Positions 9,523 through 18,061 of a stretch of 64,000 nt of DNA are shown one piece after another. A program made the position numbers and the translations under genes. Each line of letters opens with the position of its first letter. Position 1 is the stretch's first letter. Source of the DNA: Bradyrhizobium diversitatis (GTDB lineage: Bacteria; Pseudomonadota; Alphaproteobacteria; Rhizobiales; Xanthobacteraceae); assembly GCF_016031635.1 (NCBI RefSeq), contig NZ_JACEGD010000006.1, forward strand, positions 62,001-126,000. The letters run 5' to 3'. Below the pieces are notes generated by a model. It worked only from the letters and a program-made list of their open reading frames with translations. It ran no database searches and was not told the DNA's origin.

Positions 9523-11004
9523 TCACGCATCGCAGCACGGCGCATCCGCCCGGACGGAGACCGGCAGCGTGAACCAGAAACGGGCTCCGCCATGCGCGCC
9601 ATTGCCTTCCGCGCCGATCCGGCCTCCATGCGCTTCGACGATCGACCGGCAGATGGACAGTCCCATGCCCATCCCGGTCTCCTTGGTCGTAAAGAAGCTG
9701 TCGAAGAGCCGACCGACATGTTCGGCATCGATGCCAGGCCCGTTGTCCTCAACAGAGCAGCATAGTGTCGACGGGTCCGGCGTGATCGTGCTGATGACGA
9801 TCCGGCGATCGTCATATCCGGCCTGCGTCATTGCCTGCACCGCGTTGATGGCCAGATTGACGATCACCTGCTGGAGCTGGGTGCGATCACCGAGCACCTG
9901 CGGCGCGCTCGGGTCGGGCCGATGCACGATCGTCACCGCGCGGGATTCGAGTTCGTGCCGGAGGAAGAGAAGCGCTTCGCGAATGATTTCATCAAATGAC
10001 AGCGATGTCTGTTCGGGGGCCCTCCGGGAAGCCATTCCGTGAACGCGCGCCACGATGTTCGCCGCCCGCTGCGCATCTACGGCGATGTTTTCGATGGTCT
10101 TGCGGATCTCGACGATATCGGGAGTGGGCCTGTTCAGCCATCGCAGTCCGGCGGCGCCATTGGTGGCGATGGCTGCGAGGGGCTGATTGACTTCGTGGGC
10201 GATCGATGCGGTGAGCTCGCCGAGCATCGAGACCCGGGCGGCATGCGCGAACTCGGCCTGTACCTGCTGGAGCTTCTGCTGGGCGCGAAGACGCTGTGAG
10301 ATGTCGATCGTGCCGACCAGGCTTATTTCGAGATCATTGATAGGGCCGACGCGCGCGGTCGTGAAGAGAACGTCGACGATGCGACCGTCCCAAGTGACCA
10401 TCTTGGTCTCTTCCTCGAAATTCGTCTCGCCGCGATAGCGGGACTCCATCGCCCGGCGGAACGTATCGGGCCGTTCCCTCCAGGTGTCCGCCATGGAACG
10501 TCCGACGAAGCTTTCGACGCCTCCCCCGAACATCTGGATGGCTCGTTCGTTGGCCTCCTGAAACGTGAGCGCATCCATGCAGGTGCGGAGGAATTCGGGA
10601 TGGCTGTCGAAATAGGCGCCGAGGTCCTTGACGCCCTCGGCACGCAGCTTTCGGAACAGCGCAACGAGTCTGCTGGCGTCGAGCTGCCGGAATGCGATCG
10701 GCATGCGGTTGAACAGCTGGCGGTAGCGCTGCTCGCTCCGCTCCAGCTCGGCACTGGTCTTCTTCAGGGCCGTGATATCCATGATCGCGCCGACGAGCGT
10801 CAGCGAAGCGGCTAAAAAAGCAGCGAAAGCGATCGCCGTGAAATTGTCTCCAAGCAGTGAACAGGCGAAGGACAGCAGGGTCAGAACAAGGCTACCCCAA
10901 GCCCACAGCAGAATCCGATCCTGTATTGTCTGGATCGGCAGCAAACGCCGCCACCATCGCTGGGGCTGTACGGGGGGTGAGCCACCTAGGCGTTCGAGCA
11001 TCAT
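9523..11004 (-). CDS. PAS-domain sensor histidine kinase
   Basis: A 493-residue inner-membrane kinase. Residues about 30-75 form two hydrophobic segments, followed by a coiled linker and a PAS-like region, then a HisKA domain with phosphoacceptor motif LTASIAHEVNQPLAAI. The ATPase domain shows an N-box (QLQQVIVNLAINAVQAM), G1 (DNGPGI), F-box (LFDSFFTTK) and G2 (GMGMGLSIC). ATG 11004 and ATG 11001 are both possible. No response regulator is adjacent, so it is an orphan; it lies downstream of the RND efflux and thioesterase genes on the same strand, 57 bases away. It clearly resembles the kinase at 30208-32118. Confidence 0.9.
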   Translation of the reverse strand: MMLERLGGSPPVQPQRWWRRLLPIQTIQDRILLWAWGSLVLTLLSFACSLLGDNFTAIAFAAFLAASLTLVGAIMDITALKKTSAELERSEQRYRQLFNRMPIAFRQLDASRLVALFRKLRAEGVKDLGAYFDSHPEFLRTCMDALTFQEANERAIQMFGGGVESFVGRSMADTWRERPDTFRRAMESRYRGETNFEEETKMVTWDGRIVDVLFTTARVGPINDLEISLVGTIDISQRLRAQQKLQQVQAEFAHAARVSMLGELTASIAHEVNQPLAAIATNGAAGLRWLNRPTPDIVEIRKTIENIAVDAQRAANIVARVHGMASRRAPEQTSLSFDEIIREALLFLRHELESRAVTIVHRPDPSAPQVLGDRTQLQQVIVNLAINAVQAMTQAGYDDRRIVISTITPDPSTLCCSVEDNGPGIDAEHVGRLFDSFFTTKETGMGMGLSICRSIVEAHGGRIGAEGNGAHGGARFWFTLPVSVRADAPCCDA

Positions 11005-11061
11005 GCGGAAGGTCTAGCGCGCCGCCGACGGGAGGTCTTTTGCGTTTTCGCAGGCGTCTTG

Positions 11062-11520
11062 TCAAAACGCACGAAACTGCGATCGGGCTTGCTGGATGCG
11101 ATCCTGGGCCATCTCGGCGGTTGGCCTCGTGACGCCGAATCGCTGCTCGAACTCGGCGACATTGACGACGCCACGGCGGTGGGTGCCGTCGCCGATCTTG
11201 CGGTCGCCCTCCCAGGCCTCGACCTCGAACAGGACGCTTCTGGCGTCGATCGCAATGACCCGTGCCGTCGCCCGCACCGTGCGGCCGACCGGCGTCGCGG
11301 CCAGATGGCGGATATTGACCATCATCCCGACGCTGACATGACCTGCGGGAAGGAACGGCTGAACCGCCGATCCGGCTGCTATTTCCATGTGCAGGATCAT
11401 CATCGGCGTGCCGTAGACTTCAGGCATGCCCGGCACCACATGGCCGACTGTCATCTCGGGCGTGACGGTCACCAGTTTTTCGGCGGTCATGCCGGTCGTC
11501 ACTTTCTCAAGCGGATTCAT
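11062..11520 (-). CDS. FlK-like (fluoroacetyl-CoA thioesterase family) hotdog thioesterase
   Basis: A 152-residue single hotdog-domain protein. Its central RHLAATPVGRTVRATARVI and later IGDGTHRRGVVNV match the FlK pattern (HTAATPPG and GTHERAVI in the characterised Streptomyces enzyme), including the conserved histidine that acts with Thr and Glu in that family. Many such proteins hydrolyse other acyl-CoAs, so fluoroacetyl-CoA specificity is not implied. The start overlaps the end of the RND pump gene by 14 bases, indicating coupled translation. Confidence 0.8.
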   Translation of the reverse strand: MNPLEKVTTGMTAEKLVTVTPEMTVGHVVPGMPEVYGTPMMILHMEIAAGSAVQPFLPAGHVSVGMMVNIRHLAATPVGRTVRATARVIAIDARSVLFEVEAWEGDRKIGDGTHRRGVVNVAEFEQRFGVTRPTAEMAQDRIQQARSQFRAF

Positions 11521-14500
11521 GGCTCAATTCCGTCTGTGCCTCGGTCGTGGATGGGGTGGATGTCTTGGCGGCCTGCGGCTTGCGCCCGGTGAGCCAGTTG
11601 CCGAGCCGATCGAGATAGAGATAGACGACGGGCGTGGTGTAGAGTGTCAGGATCTGCGACAGCATCAGGCCGCCGACGATCGTGTAGCCGAGCGGCTGAC
11701 GCAGCTCCGCACCGGTGCCGGAGCCGACCATCAGCGGCACGCCGCCGAGCAGCGCAGCCATCGTCGTCATCAGAATCGGGCGGAAGCGAAGCGTGCAGGC
11801 TTGGTAGATCGCCTCTTCAGGGCTGAGCCCGTGCCGGCGCTCCACTTCGAGCGCGAAATCGACCAGCATGATGCCGTTCTTCTTGACGATGCCGATCAGC
11901 AGGATGATGCCGATGATGGCGATGACGCTGAGGTCCATGTGGACAGCCAGCAGCAGCAGCAGCGCGCCGATACCCGCCGAGGGTAGCGTCGACAGGATCG
12001 TGATCGGATGGATCAGGCTCTCATAGAGAACGCCGAGAATGATGTAGATCACGATCAACGCGGCCCCGATCAGCAGCGGCGTGCCGGACAGGGAGGACTG
12101 GAAGGCCTGGGCGTTGCCCTGGAACGACGTCGACAGCGAGGCGGGCTTTCCGGTGTCCTTCTCGATCTTCTGGATCGCCGTCACCGCATCGCCCAGCGCG
12201 ACGCCTGGCCGCAGGTTGAACGAGATCGTCACCGAGGGAAACAGGCTCTGGTGGTTGATCAGGATGGGCGCAGGCTTGATGACGGCATGGACCAGCGTAC
12301 TGAGCGGGACCTGCTGGCCGCTGGCCGAGTTCAGGTAGATGTCCTTGAGCGCTTCGGGCCCGTACTGGAACTTGGGATCGACCTCCATCACGACGTGGTA
12401 CTGGTTCAGCGAGGTGAACATGGTGGAGACGATGCGCTGGCCGAAAGCGTCGTCGAGCGCATTGTCGATCGTCGTCGGCAGGATTCCGAAGCTCGAGGCG
12501 ACCTCGCGATTGACGGTGACCTCCAGCCGTGGGCCGGCGTTGGCCTGGTCGCTTGCGACGTCGCTGATGACGTCGAGCGCGCGGAGCTTCTCCAGGAAGA
12601 TCGCCGACCAGTGGGTGAGCTCGTTGGAATCGGCGTCCGTCAGGGTGTACTGATACTGTGTCTTCGACAGGCGCGCGCCGATCGTGATGTCTTGCGCCGC
12701 CTGCATATAGAGCGTGATGCCCTGGATATGGGCAAGCCGCGGGCGCAGACGATCGATGATCTGGTCGGCGCTCGCCTTGCGCTCCGGCTTCGGCTTCAGC
12801 ACGATGAAGATGCGCCCCTGGTTGAGCGTTGCGGTTGGGCCCCCCGGCCCGATATAGCTCGCCACCGACTGGATTGCCGGATCCTTCGATAGGATGTCGA
12901 CGATCGCCTGCTGGCGTTCGGACATGGCGGGGAAGGAGATGTCCTGGGCGGCCTCGGTGATGCCGACGATCTGCCCGGTGTCCTGTTGCGGGAAGAATCC
13001 CTTCGGGATGATCACGTAGAGGTAGCCGGTCAACGCGACAGTCGAGAGCATGACGAGCAGCGTCGCGAAGCGATGCCGCAGCACCACGCGCAAGCCCCGC
13101 GCGTAGAGCGCAAGCAGGGCATCGAAGCCGTGCTCGAACAGGAGATAAACCCGGCCGTGCTTCCTTCGCGAATCGTCCTTCAGAAGGCGCGCGCACATCA
13201 TGGGCGTCAGGGTGAGCGAGATGACCAGCGAGAGCAGCAGCGAGGCGGTTATAGTGACGGCGAATTCCTGGAACAGCTTGCCGACATAGCCGCCCATCAG
13301 GAACAGCGGGATGAACACTGCAATCAACGACAAGGTGATGGAGACAATCGTGAAGCCGATCTCGGCGGAGCCCTTGAGTGCCGCCTCCAGCGGCGTCATG
13401 CCCTGTTCGAGATGGCGCACGATATTCTCGATGACCACGACGGCATCGTCGACCACGAATCCGACGGCGATCGACAGTGCCATCAGCGAGAGGTTGTCGA
13501 GGCTGTAGCCGAGCACATAGAGCACCGCGAACGTCCCGATCAGCGCCAGGGGAACGGTGATCGCCGGAATGACGGTGGCCCAGAAATTCCGCAGGAACAG
13601 GAATATGACCATCACCACCAGGGCGACGGTCAGGAGCAATGTGAATTGGACGTCGGAAACCGCTGCGCGAATGGTGGCGGTGCGATCGGCGGCGATCGTC
13701 ACCTTGATCGCCGGCGGAACGGAGGCCTGCAGCTGCGGCAGCAGCTTCTTGATGTGGTCGACCGTTTCGATCACATTGGCGCCGGGCACGCGCTGGACCG
13801 CCAGAATAATGGCGCGCTCTTTGCCGTACCAGCCGGCCAGGAGATCGTTTTCCGGCGCCTCGATCGCCGTGCCGATATCGCGGATTCGCACCGGCGAGCC
13901 GTTGCGATACGCGATGATGAGGTCTTCATAGGCGGAGGGCTTCAGCAGCTGGTCGTTGGTGTTCAGCGTGTAGGTGACGCGCGGGCTGTTGAGCGTGCCC
14001 TTGGGCAGATCGACATTGGCGCCGGCGATGACGTTGCGGACGTCTTCGAGACCGATCCCACGGGCGGCAAGCGCTTGCGGATTGACGCGAACACGGATCG
14101 CCGGCTTCTGCTGGCCGCCGATGCCGACGAGGCCGACACCTGGCACCTGCGAAATCTTCGGCAGCAGGATGTTTTCGGCGTAGGCATCGACCGTGGTCAG
14201 TGGCAGCGAGTCCGACGTCAGCGCGATCAGCATGATCGGCGTCTCCGCCGGATTCACCTTCCTGATCGTCGGCGGGTAGGGGATGTTCGGCGGCAGGAAG
14301 GGGCTGGCGGCATTGATCGCGGCCAGCACGTCAACCGCCGCGCTGTCCACCGTCCGCGACAGCTCGAATTGCACCGTGAGCTGGGCCACGCCGAGCGCAC
14401 TGGACGAGGTGAGCTGGGTGATGCCGGGGATCTGGCTGAGCTGCTGCTCGAGCGGTGTGGCGAGCGACGAAGCAATGGTGCCCGGATCGGCGCCGGGCAA

Positions 14501-14650
14501 TTGCGCCGAGATCTGGATCGTCGGGTAGTTGACGTTCGGCAGCGCACCGACCGGCAGCAGTGGATAGGCCGCAAGGCCGCACAGCAGCAAGCCGGCCATC
14601 AGCAGCGCGGTTGCGATCGGCCGCAGGATGAAGGGCGCCGAGAGGTTCAT
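11507..14650 (-). CDS. RND-family multidrug efflux pump (MdtB/C-like)
   Basis: A 1047-residue inner-membrane proton-driven pump of the HAE-1 type. It has the N-terminal helix with PFILRPIATALLMAGLLL, two large periplasmic loops, and in helix 4 the proton-relay pair VGFVVDDAVVVIENI. PNVNYPTIQISAQLPGADP is typical of the MdtB/MdtC branch. The start overlaps the adaptor stop (ATGA). With the adaptor upstream it makes two thirds of a tripartite pump; no outer-membrane channel gene is present, so a channel must come from elsewhere. Substrate unknown. Confidence 0.93.
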   Translation of the reverse strand: MNLSAPFILRPIATALLMAGLLLCGLAAYPLLPVGALPNVNYPTIQISAQLPGADPGTIASSLATPLEQQLSQIPGITQLTSSSALGVAQLTVQFELSRTVDSAAVDVLAAINAASPFLPPNIPYPPTIRKVNPAETPIMLIALTSDSLPLTTVDAYAENILLPKISQVPGVGLVGIGGQQKPAIRVRVNPQALAARGIGLEDVRNVIAGANVDLPKGTLNSPRVTYTLNTNDQLLKPSAYEDLIIAYRNGSPVRIRDIGTAIEAPENDLLAGWYGKERAIILAVQRVPGANVIETVDHIKKLLPQLQASVPPAIKVTIAADRTATIRAAVSDVQFTLLLTVALVVMVIFLFLRNFWATVIPAITVPLALIGTFAVLYVLGYSLDNLSLMALSIAVGFVVDDAVVVIENIVRHLEQGMTPLEAALKGSAEIGFTIVSITLSLIAVFIPLFLMGGYVGKLFQEFAVTITASLLLSLVISLTLTPMMCARLLKDDSRRKHGRVYLLFEHGFDALLALYARGLRVVLRHRFATLLVMLSTVALTGYLYVIIPKGFFPQQDTGQIVGITEAAQDISFPAMSERQQAIVDILSKDPAIQSVASYIGPGGPTATLNQGRIFIVLKPKPERKASADQIIDRLRPRLAHIQGITLYMQAAQDITIGARLSKTQYQYTLTDADSNELTHWSAIFLEKLRALDVISDVASDQANAGPRLEVTVNREVASSFGILPTTIDNALDDAFGQRIVSTMFTSLNQYHVVMEVDPKFQYGPEALKDIYLNSASGQQVPLSTLVHAVIKPAPILINHQSLFPSVTISFNLRPGVALGDAVTAIQKIEKDTGKPASLSTSFQGNAQAFQSSLSGTPLLIGAALIVIYIILGVLYESLIHPITILSTLPSAGIGALLLLLAVHMDLSVIAIIGIILLIGIVKKNGIMLVDFALEVERRHGLSPEEAIYQACTLRFRPILMTTMAALLGGVPLMVGSGTGAELRQPLGYTIVGGLMLSQILTLYTTPVVYLYLDRLGNWLTGRKPQAAKTSTPSTTEAQTELSHESA

Positions 14651-15819
14651 GGGATCGCGTCCTGCACGGCGCTCTGCAGGTCGGCTTCCTGCGCAGCTTT
14701 GCCGTGCAGTTCCCGGACGCGGCTGCCTTCCGTCAGCCGATACTGGCCGTCGACCACGACCACGTCACCTGACTTCAGCCCCTGGTCGATCAGTGCCTGG
14801 CCATCACTGATCTGTGCGACGTGAACGGGGCGCAAGGCGGCCGTCTGGTCCTTGGTCACGACGTAGACATAGCTGCCGTTCGGTCCCTGCTGCACGGCCG
14901 AGCCCGCGACAGTGAGCGCGTCCTTCTGAATTTCGAGCAGCAGGCGCGCGTTCACAAGCTGGCCCGGCCACAGCCGGTGCTCACGGTTCGGGAACACCGC
15001 CTTGAGCTGGACGGTGCCGGTCGTCCCTGCGATTTCGTTGTTGACCAGCAGCAGCGTGCCCTCGTCGAGCTTCATCTTGTTGTCCTGGCTGTAGGCAATG
15101 ACCTTCAGCGATCCCTTCGCAGCGTGCTCCTGGATTAAGGGCAGGTCGGTCTGCGGCAGGGTGAACAGCAGCGAGATCGGTTCGATCTGGGTGACGACGA
15201 CGAGGCCATTGGGGTCGGTCGGATGGATCACGTTGCCGACATCGATCTGGCGGACGCCCGTGATGCCGGGAATGGCCGAGGTCAGGCGCGTGTAGCTGAG
15301 CTGGACGTTGGCCTGATCGATCAACGCCTGGTCGGCCTTCACGGCGGCCTTGAGCTGCGCCACCTGCGCCGTCTGCGTCTCGATCAGTTGCGGGGTCGCG
15401 TAGCCCTTGTCGCCGAGCTGATTGTAGCGTGCGAGATTGGCCTCGGCGTTCACGAGCTGCGCCTGGTCCCTGTCGCGGTTGGCCGTCAGTTGCTCGATCT
15501 GCGCCTCGTAGGGACGCGGATCAATCTGGGCGAGCAGGTCGCCGGCCTTGACGGTCTGTCCCTCGGTGAAGGCGATCTTGACGATCTGCCCCTGAATCTG
15601 GCTGCGCACGACGTCGGTGTTGTACGCGATCACGGTGCCGATGCCGCGCAGATAGATCGGGACGTCCTTGCCGGTGACGGTGGCTGCGACGACCGGCACG
15701 GCAGCTGGCACCGGCGCGGCCGCCACGACCGGCCTGTGGTCGCTGCCGTAGAACCAGAGGCTTGCGCCGATCAGGATCGCGGCCAGAGCAACCAGTGCAA
15801 GGGTGAGCTTCCGTTTCAC
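14647..15819 (-). CDS. RND efflux periplasmic adaptor (MdtA-like)
   Basis: A 390-residue membrane fusion protein. An N-terminal signal/anchor (MKRKLTLALVALAAILIGAS) is followed by the lipoyl half-motif GQIVKIAFTEGQTVKAGDLL, an alpha-hairpin (about residues 105-175), and the second lipoyl half and beta-barrel. It bridges the pump encoded next to an outer-membrane channel. It overlaps the pump start by 4 bases. A secreted repeat protein gene lies 20 bases upstream and is likely co-transcribed. Confidence 0.92.
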   Translation of the reverse strand: MKRKLTLALVALAAILIGASLWFYGSDHRPVVAAAPVPAAVPVVAATVTGKDVPIYLRGIGTVIAYNTDVVRSQIQGQIVKIAFTEGQTVKAGDLLAQIDPRPYEAQIEQLTANRDRDQAQLVNAEANLARYNQLGDKGYATPQLIETQTAQVAQLKAAVKADQALIDQANVQLSYTRLTSAIPGITGVRQIDVGNVIHPTDPNGLVVVTQIEPISLLFTLPQTDLPLIQEHAAKGSLKVIAYSQDNKMKLDEGTLLLVNNEIAGTTGTVQLKAVFPNREHRLWPGQLVNARLLLEIQKDALTVAGSAVQQGPNGSYVYVVTKDQTAALRPVHVAQISDGQALIDQGLKSGDVVVVDGQYRLTEGSRVRELHGKAAQEADLQSAVQDAIP

Positions 15820-15839
15820 GGTGATGGTCCTTCTTGATC

Positions 15840-16367
15840 TCAGGGATTGCCGGAACCGTCGATTGAGCTCGTGCTGCCCATGGGGGCAGGGCCGGGTACC
15901 GGCAGGGACGGACTGATTCCGGCGCCGCCGAGCTCGGTGGATCCGAGCGGAATCCCGACGCGTCCGACCGTCGATGTCGAGGGTGGCAAGGCCGCCTGGG
16001 TCGTCGTGCCGTCGGGGCAGCCGAGTGACGGGCTTCCGGAGAGCCCGCCGCCGTCAAACAAGGCCCCCGACGATCCGGTATTCCCTGATGGGGGGCAGTT
16101 CGTCATTGCTTGCGAAGGATTGATCGGAGATACGCCAGGGGTGGCGATTTCGGTCGAGCCCAGCGGAATGCCTTCTGGCCGCGTGGAGCCCAGGTTGAGC
16201 GGCGAGGTTGCAGACATGCCGACAGGAGGCAGCGTTGTCGGCAGCGTCATCTGCGCATTCGCCGCGGCCGGGATCAGCCAAATCAGGCTGGTTGCGAGCG
16301 CCACGCCCAGATGCATCGATGCAAATCGGTGGCATCCGAACCTGTTCAATGAGAGCTGTTCTCGCAT
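15840..16367 (-). CDS. Secreted Gly/Ser/Pro-rich protein with internal repeats
   Basis: A 175-residue protein that I do not recognise. Residues 1-38 form a signal peptide ending in a typical cleavage site (IPAAANAQ). The mature part is low in charge and rich in Pro, Gly, Ser and Thr, with a repeated phrase GIPLGSTE at two places (about residues 66-73 and 137-144) and related PLNLGSTRPEG, suggesting degenerate duplication. CGGAG precedes ATG 16367. It lies 20 bases upstream of the efflux adaptor gene, so it may be exported and associated with the pump, but no function can be read from sequence. Confidence 0.7.
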   Translation of the reverse strand: MREQLSLNRFGCHRFASMHLGVALATSLIWLIPAAANAQMTLPTTLPPVGMSATSPLNLGSTRPEGIPLGSTEIATPGVSPINPSQAMTNCPPSGNTGSSGALFDGGGLSGSPSLGCPDGTTTQAALPPSTSTVGRVGIPLGSTELGGAGISPSLPVPGPAPMGSTSSIDGSGNP

Positions 16368-16484
16368 GGACTGCTCCGGATTCTTTCATGTGTGCGGAAC
16401 GATAGGAAGCGGCCGGCGTGCCGGTATTCCCTGAATGCACGTCCCGCTGTCTGGCCGCACGATCGAAAGCTATCCACCCCGGGA

Positions 16485-16844
16485 TCATTGGGGTCCCTTC
16501 CGAAGCAGTCGCTTTGCTTCGGACAGCTCCCGGCGGCACGTGGCGATGTCGCTGGAGCCGTCCGCGGCGCGTGCGCGGTCGAGGGCATCGAGCGCGAGTC
16601 GAAGGTACACTCCGCTCGCGCCTTCCGCTTGCGCCAGCGATCGTGGCGTGGGCTGATGACCGCGCAGTGCATCGAGGCTTTCCGTGCTCCAGCCATGTGC
16701 GCCGGCATTCTTCTCGATCGCGGCGTCCAGCTGTGCCTGGACACGCCCGATCGAATCTTCGCAGGACGCAGCATGGGCCGGGGATGCCGCCTGCAGGAGG
16801 ATTATAGTGGCAGCTGCAATCCGGATGAGTGAATTCGATGTCAT
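16485..16844 (-). CDS. Small secreted protein, function unknown
   Basis: A 119-residue protein with a clear signal peptide MTSNSLIRIAAATIILLQAA ending near SPAHAASC. The mature chain is mostly helical and polar, with two cysteines (SCEDSIGR and ATCRREL) that could pair in the periplasm. I chose ATG 16844 rather than the upstream in-frame start because GAGAGGA lies 6-8 bases before it and it puts the signal peptide at the N-terminus. It is about 115 bases upstream of the repeat-protein gene on the same strand. Confidence 0.7.
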   Translation of the reverse strand: MTSNSLIRIAAATIILLQAASPAHAASCEDSIGRVQAQLDAAIEKNAGAHGWSTESLDALRGHQPTPRSLAQAEGASGVYLRLALDALDRARAADGSSDIATCRRELSEAKRLLRKGPQ

Positions 16845-17098
16845 TGTCGATCCTCTCGTGTCGGTAGCGAACGTCTGTCTGGAATGACAGGACCGATACG
16901 CGCCGTCTTTCGCTTGCGAACGTCGGCTGCTTTGCATGCGCACGAGATCGTGCCATCAGAGAAACCGGAGCGTGAGCTGGATCAGAGCTGCGGCCGATAA
17001 TTCCCGGCGTGCGAAGTGGCAAGGGCCGTTGTTTGCCGAAATACGCAGGCAAGCGGCCAACGTAGTGTCGTATCGTTCCAACCCGGAGTGATCCCGAC

Positions 17099-17884
17099 AT
17101 GAAACACCTCAACACAGGTCTCGCCTTTGCTGCAGCTCTTTCCCTGTTCGCGAGCGTCGCCCCGGCGCGTGCGGAACCCGTTAAGAACATCGTCCTGGTG
17201 CACGGCGCCTGGGTGGATGCGTCCGGCTGGAAGCCGGTCTACGAGATCCTGAGCAAGGAAGGCTTCCGCGTGACCATGGTGCAGGAGCCGGAAACGTCGT
17301 TCGCCGACGACGTCACGGCAGCGAAGCGGATTCTCGATCTCCAGGATGGTCCGACACTCCTCGTCGGCCACAGCTATGGCGGCTCGATCATCACCGAGGC
17401 CGGCGTTCATCCCAAAGTCGCCGGCCTCGTCTACGTCGCCGCGCACGCCCCCGATGTCGGCGAGGATGAATCGGCGCTTGGCAAGAAGACGCCGAGCGTG
17501 CTTGGAAAGACCGAGGGCGTCATCAAGGTCACGCCGGACAAGTTCACCTATCTCGATCCCGTGCAATTTCCGAAACTGTTCGCGCCCGATCTGCCGCGTG
17601 AGCGCGCCGAGTTCGTGGCACGCTCCCAGGTCCTGGCCGCGGCACAGGTGTTCAGCACCCCACTGACGGCGGCTGCGTGGAAGACCAAGCCGAGCTGGGG
17701 CATCGTTGCCGGCGGCGACCAGATCATCAACCCCGATCTGGAGCGCTGGTACTACGAGCGTGCCAAGAGCCACACAACGGTGATCCCGGGCGCGAGCCAC
17801 TCGGTCTACGAGTCACATCCCAAGGAAGTGGCGGCTGTCATCACGCGCGCAGCGCGCAGCATCGATCAACCGGTCACCCGCTGA
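17099..17884 (+). CDS. Secreted alpha/beta-hydrolase
   Basis: A 261-residue periplasmic alpha/beta-fold hydrolase. Signal peptide MKHLNTGLAFAAALSLFASV ends near ARAEP. The oxyanion region is VLVHGAWVDASGW, the nucleophile elbow is LLVGHSYGGSII with Ser as nucleophile, and the late histidine is in PGASHSVYESHP. The arrangement resembles esterase/epoxide-hydrolase-like small hydrolases; the substrate is unknown. A strong hairpin about 40 bases downstream separates it from the malonate decarboxylase operon. Confidence 0.88.
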   Translation: MKHLNTGLAFAAALSLFASVAPARAEPVKNIVLVHGAWVDASGWKPVYEILSKEGFRVTMVQEPETSFADDVTAAKRILDLQDGPTLLVGHSYGGSIITEAGVHPKVAGLVYVAAHAPDVGEDESALGKKTPSVLGKTEGVIKVTPDKFTYLDPVQFPKLFAPDLPRERAEFVARSQVLAAAQVFSTPLTAAAWKTKPSWGIVAGGDQIINPDLERWYYERAKSHTTVIPGASHSVYESHPKEVAAVITRAARSIDQPVTR

Positions 17885-17926
17885 CGCCGCATTTTGCCAG
17901 TCCTAACGCACGGCCGGTGAACGGAG

Positions 17927-17958
17927 GGCCGGCGGGAGAGGCAGCACTCCCGCCGGCC
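17927..17958 (+). terminator. Hairpin after the hydrolase gene
   Basis: A perfect 12-bp GC-rich stem GGCCGGCGGGAG / CTCCCGCCGGCC with an 8-base loop, 42 bases after the hydrolase stop. There is no T-run after it. It probably ends the hydrolase transcript before the mdc operon. Confidence 0.65.
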
Positions 17959-17983
17959 TGACTGCCCACCCCCGGAGAATTCC

Positions 17984-18061
17984 ATGAGCGTGATCGAGAA
18001 GACCAGCGCAAGTCGAGGACCGGTTCGTGACCTGACGCGCGTCAAGGAGCAAAGGCCATGA
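17984..18061 (+). CDS. 25-codon leader ORF overlapping mdcA
   Basis: ATG 17984 follows a good ribosome site (CCCGGAGAATTCC). The predicted peptide begins MSVIEKTSASRGPVRDL and its TGA stop overlaps the mdcA start as ATGA. The layout suggests translational coupling or a leader peptide. No amino-acid run typical of an attenuator is visible, and it may not be a conserved protein. Confidence 0.4.
   Translation: MSVIEKTSASRGPVRDLTRVKEQRP

Noticed and set aside
12986..14824. 612-codon open frame antisense to the RND pump
   Set aside because: Arg/Gln/Asp-rich translation without motifs, wholly opposite a well-supported 1047-residue pump.
16867..16924. Direct repeat GCGAACGTC (two copies, 49 bases apart)
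   Set aside because: Two 9-base copies in a GC-rich intergenic region are weak evidence for an operator; nothing else supports it.
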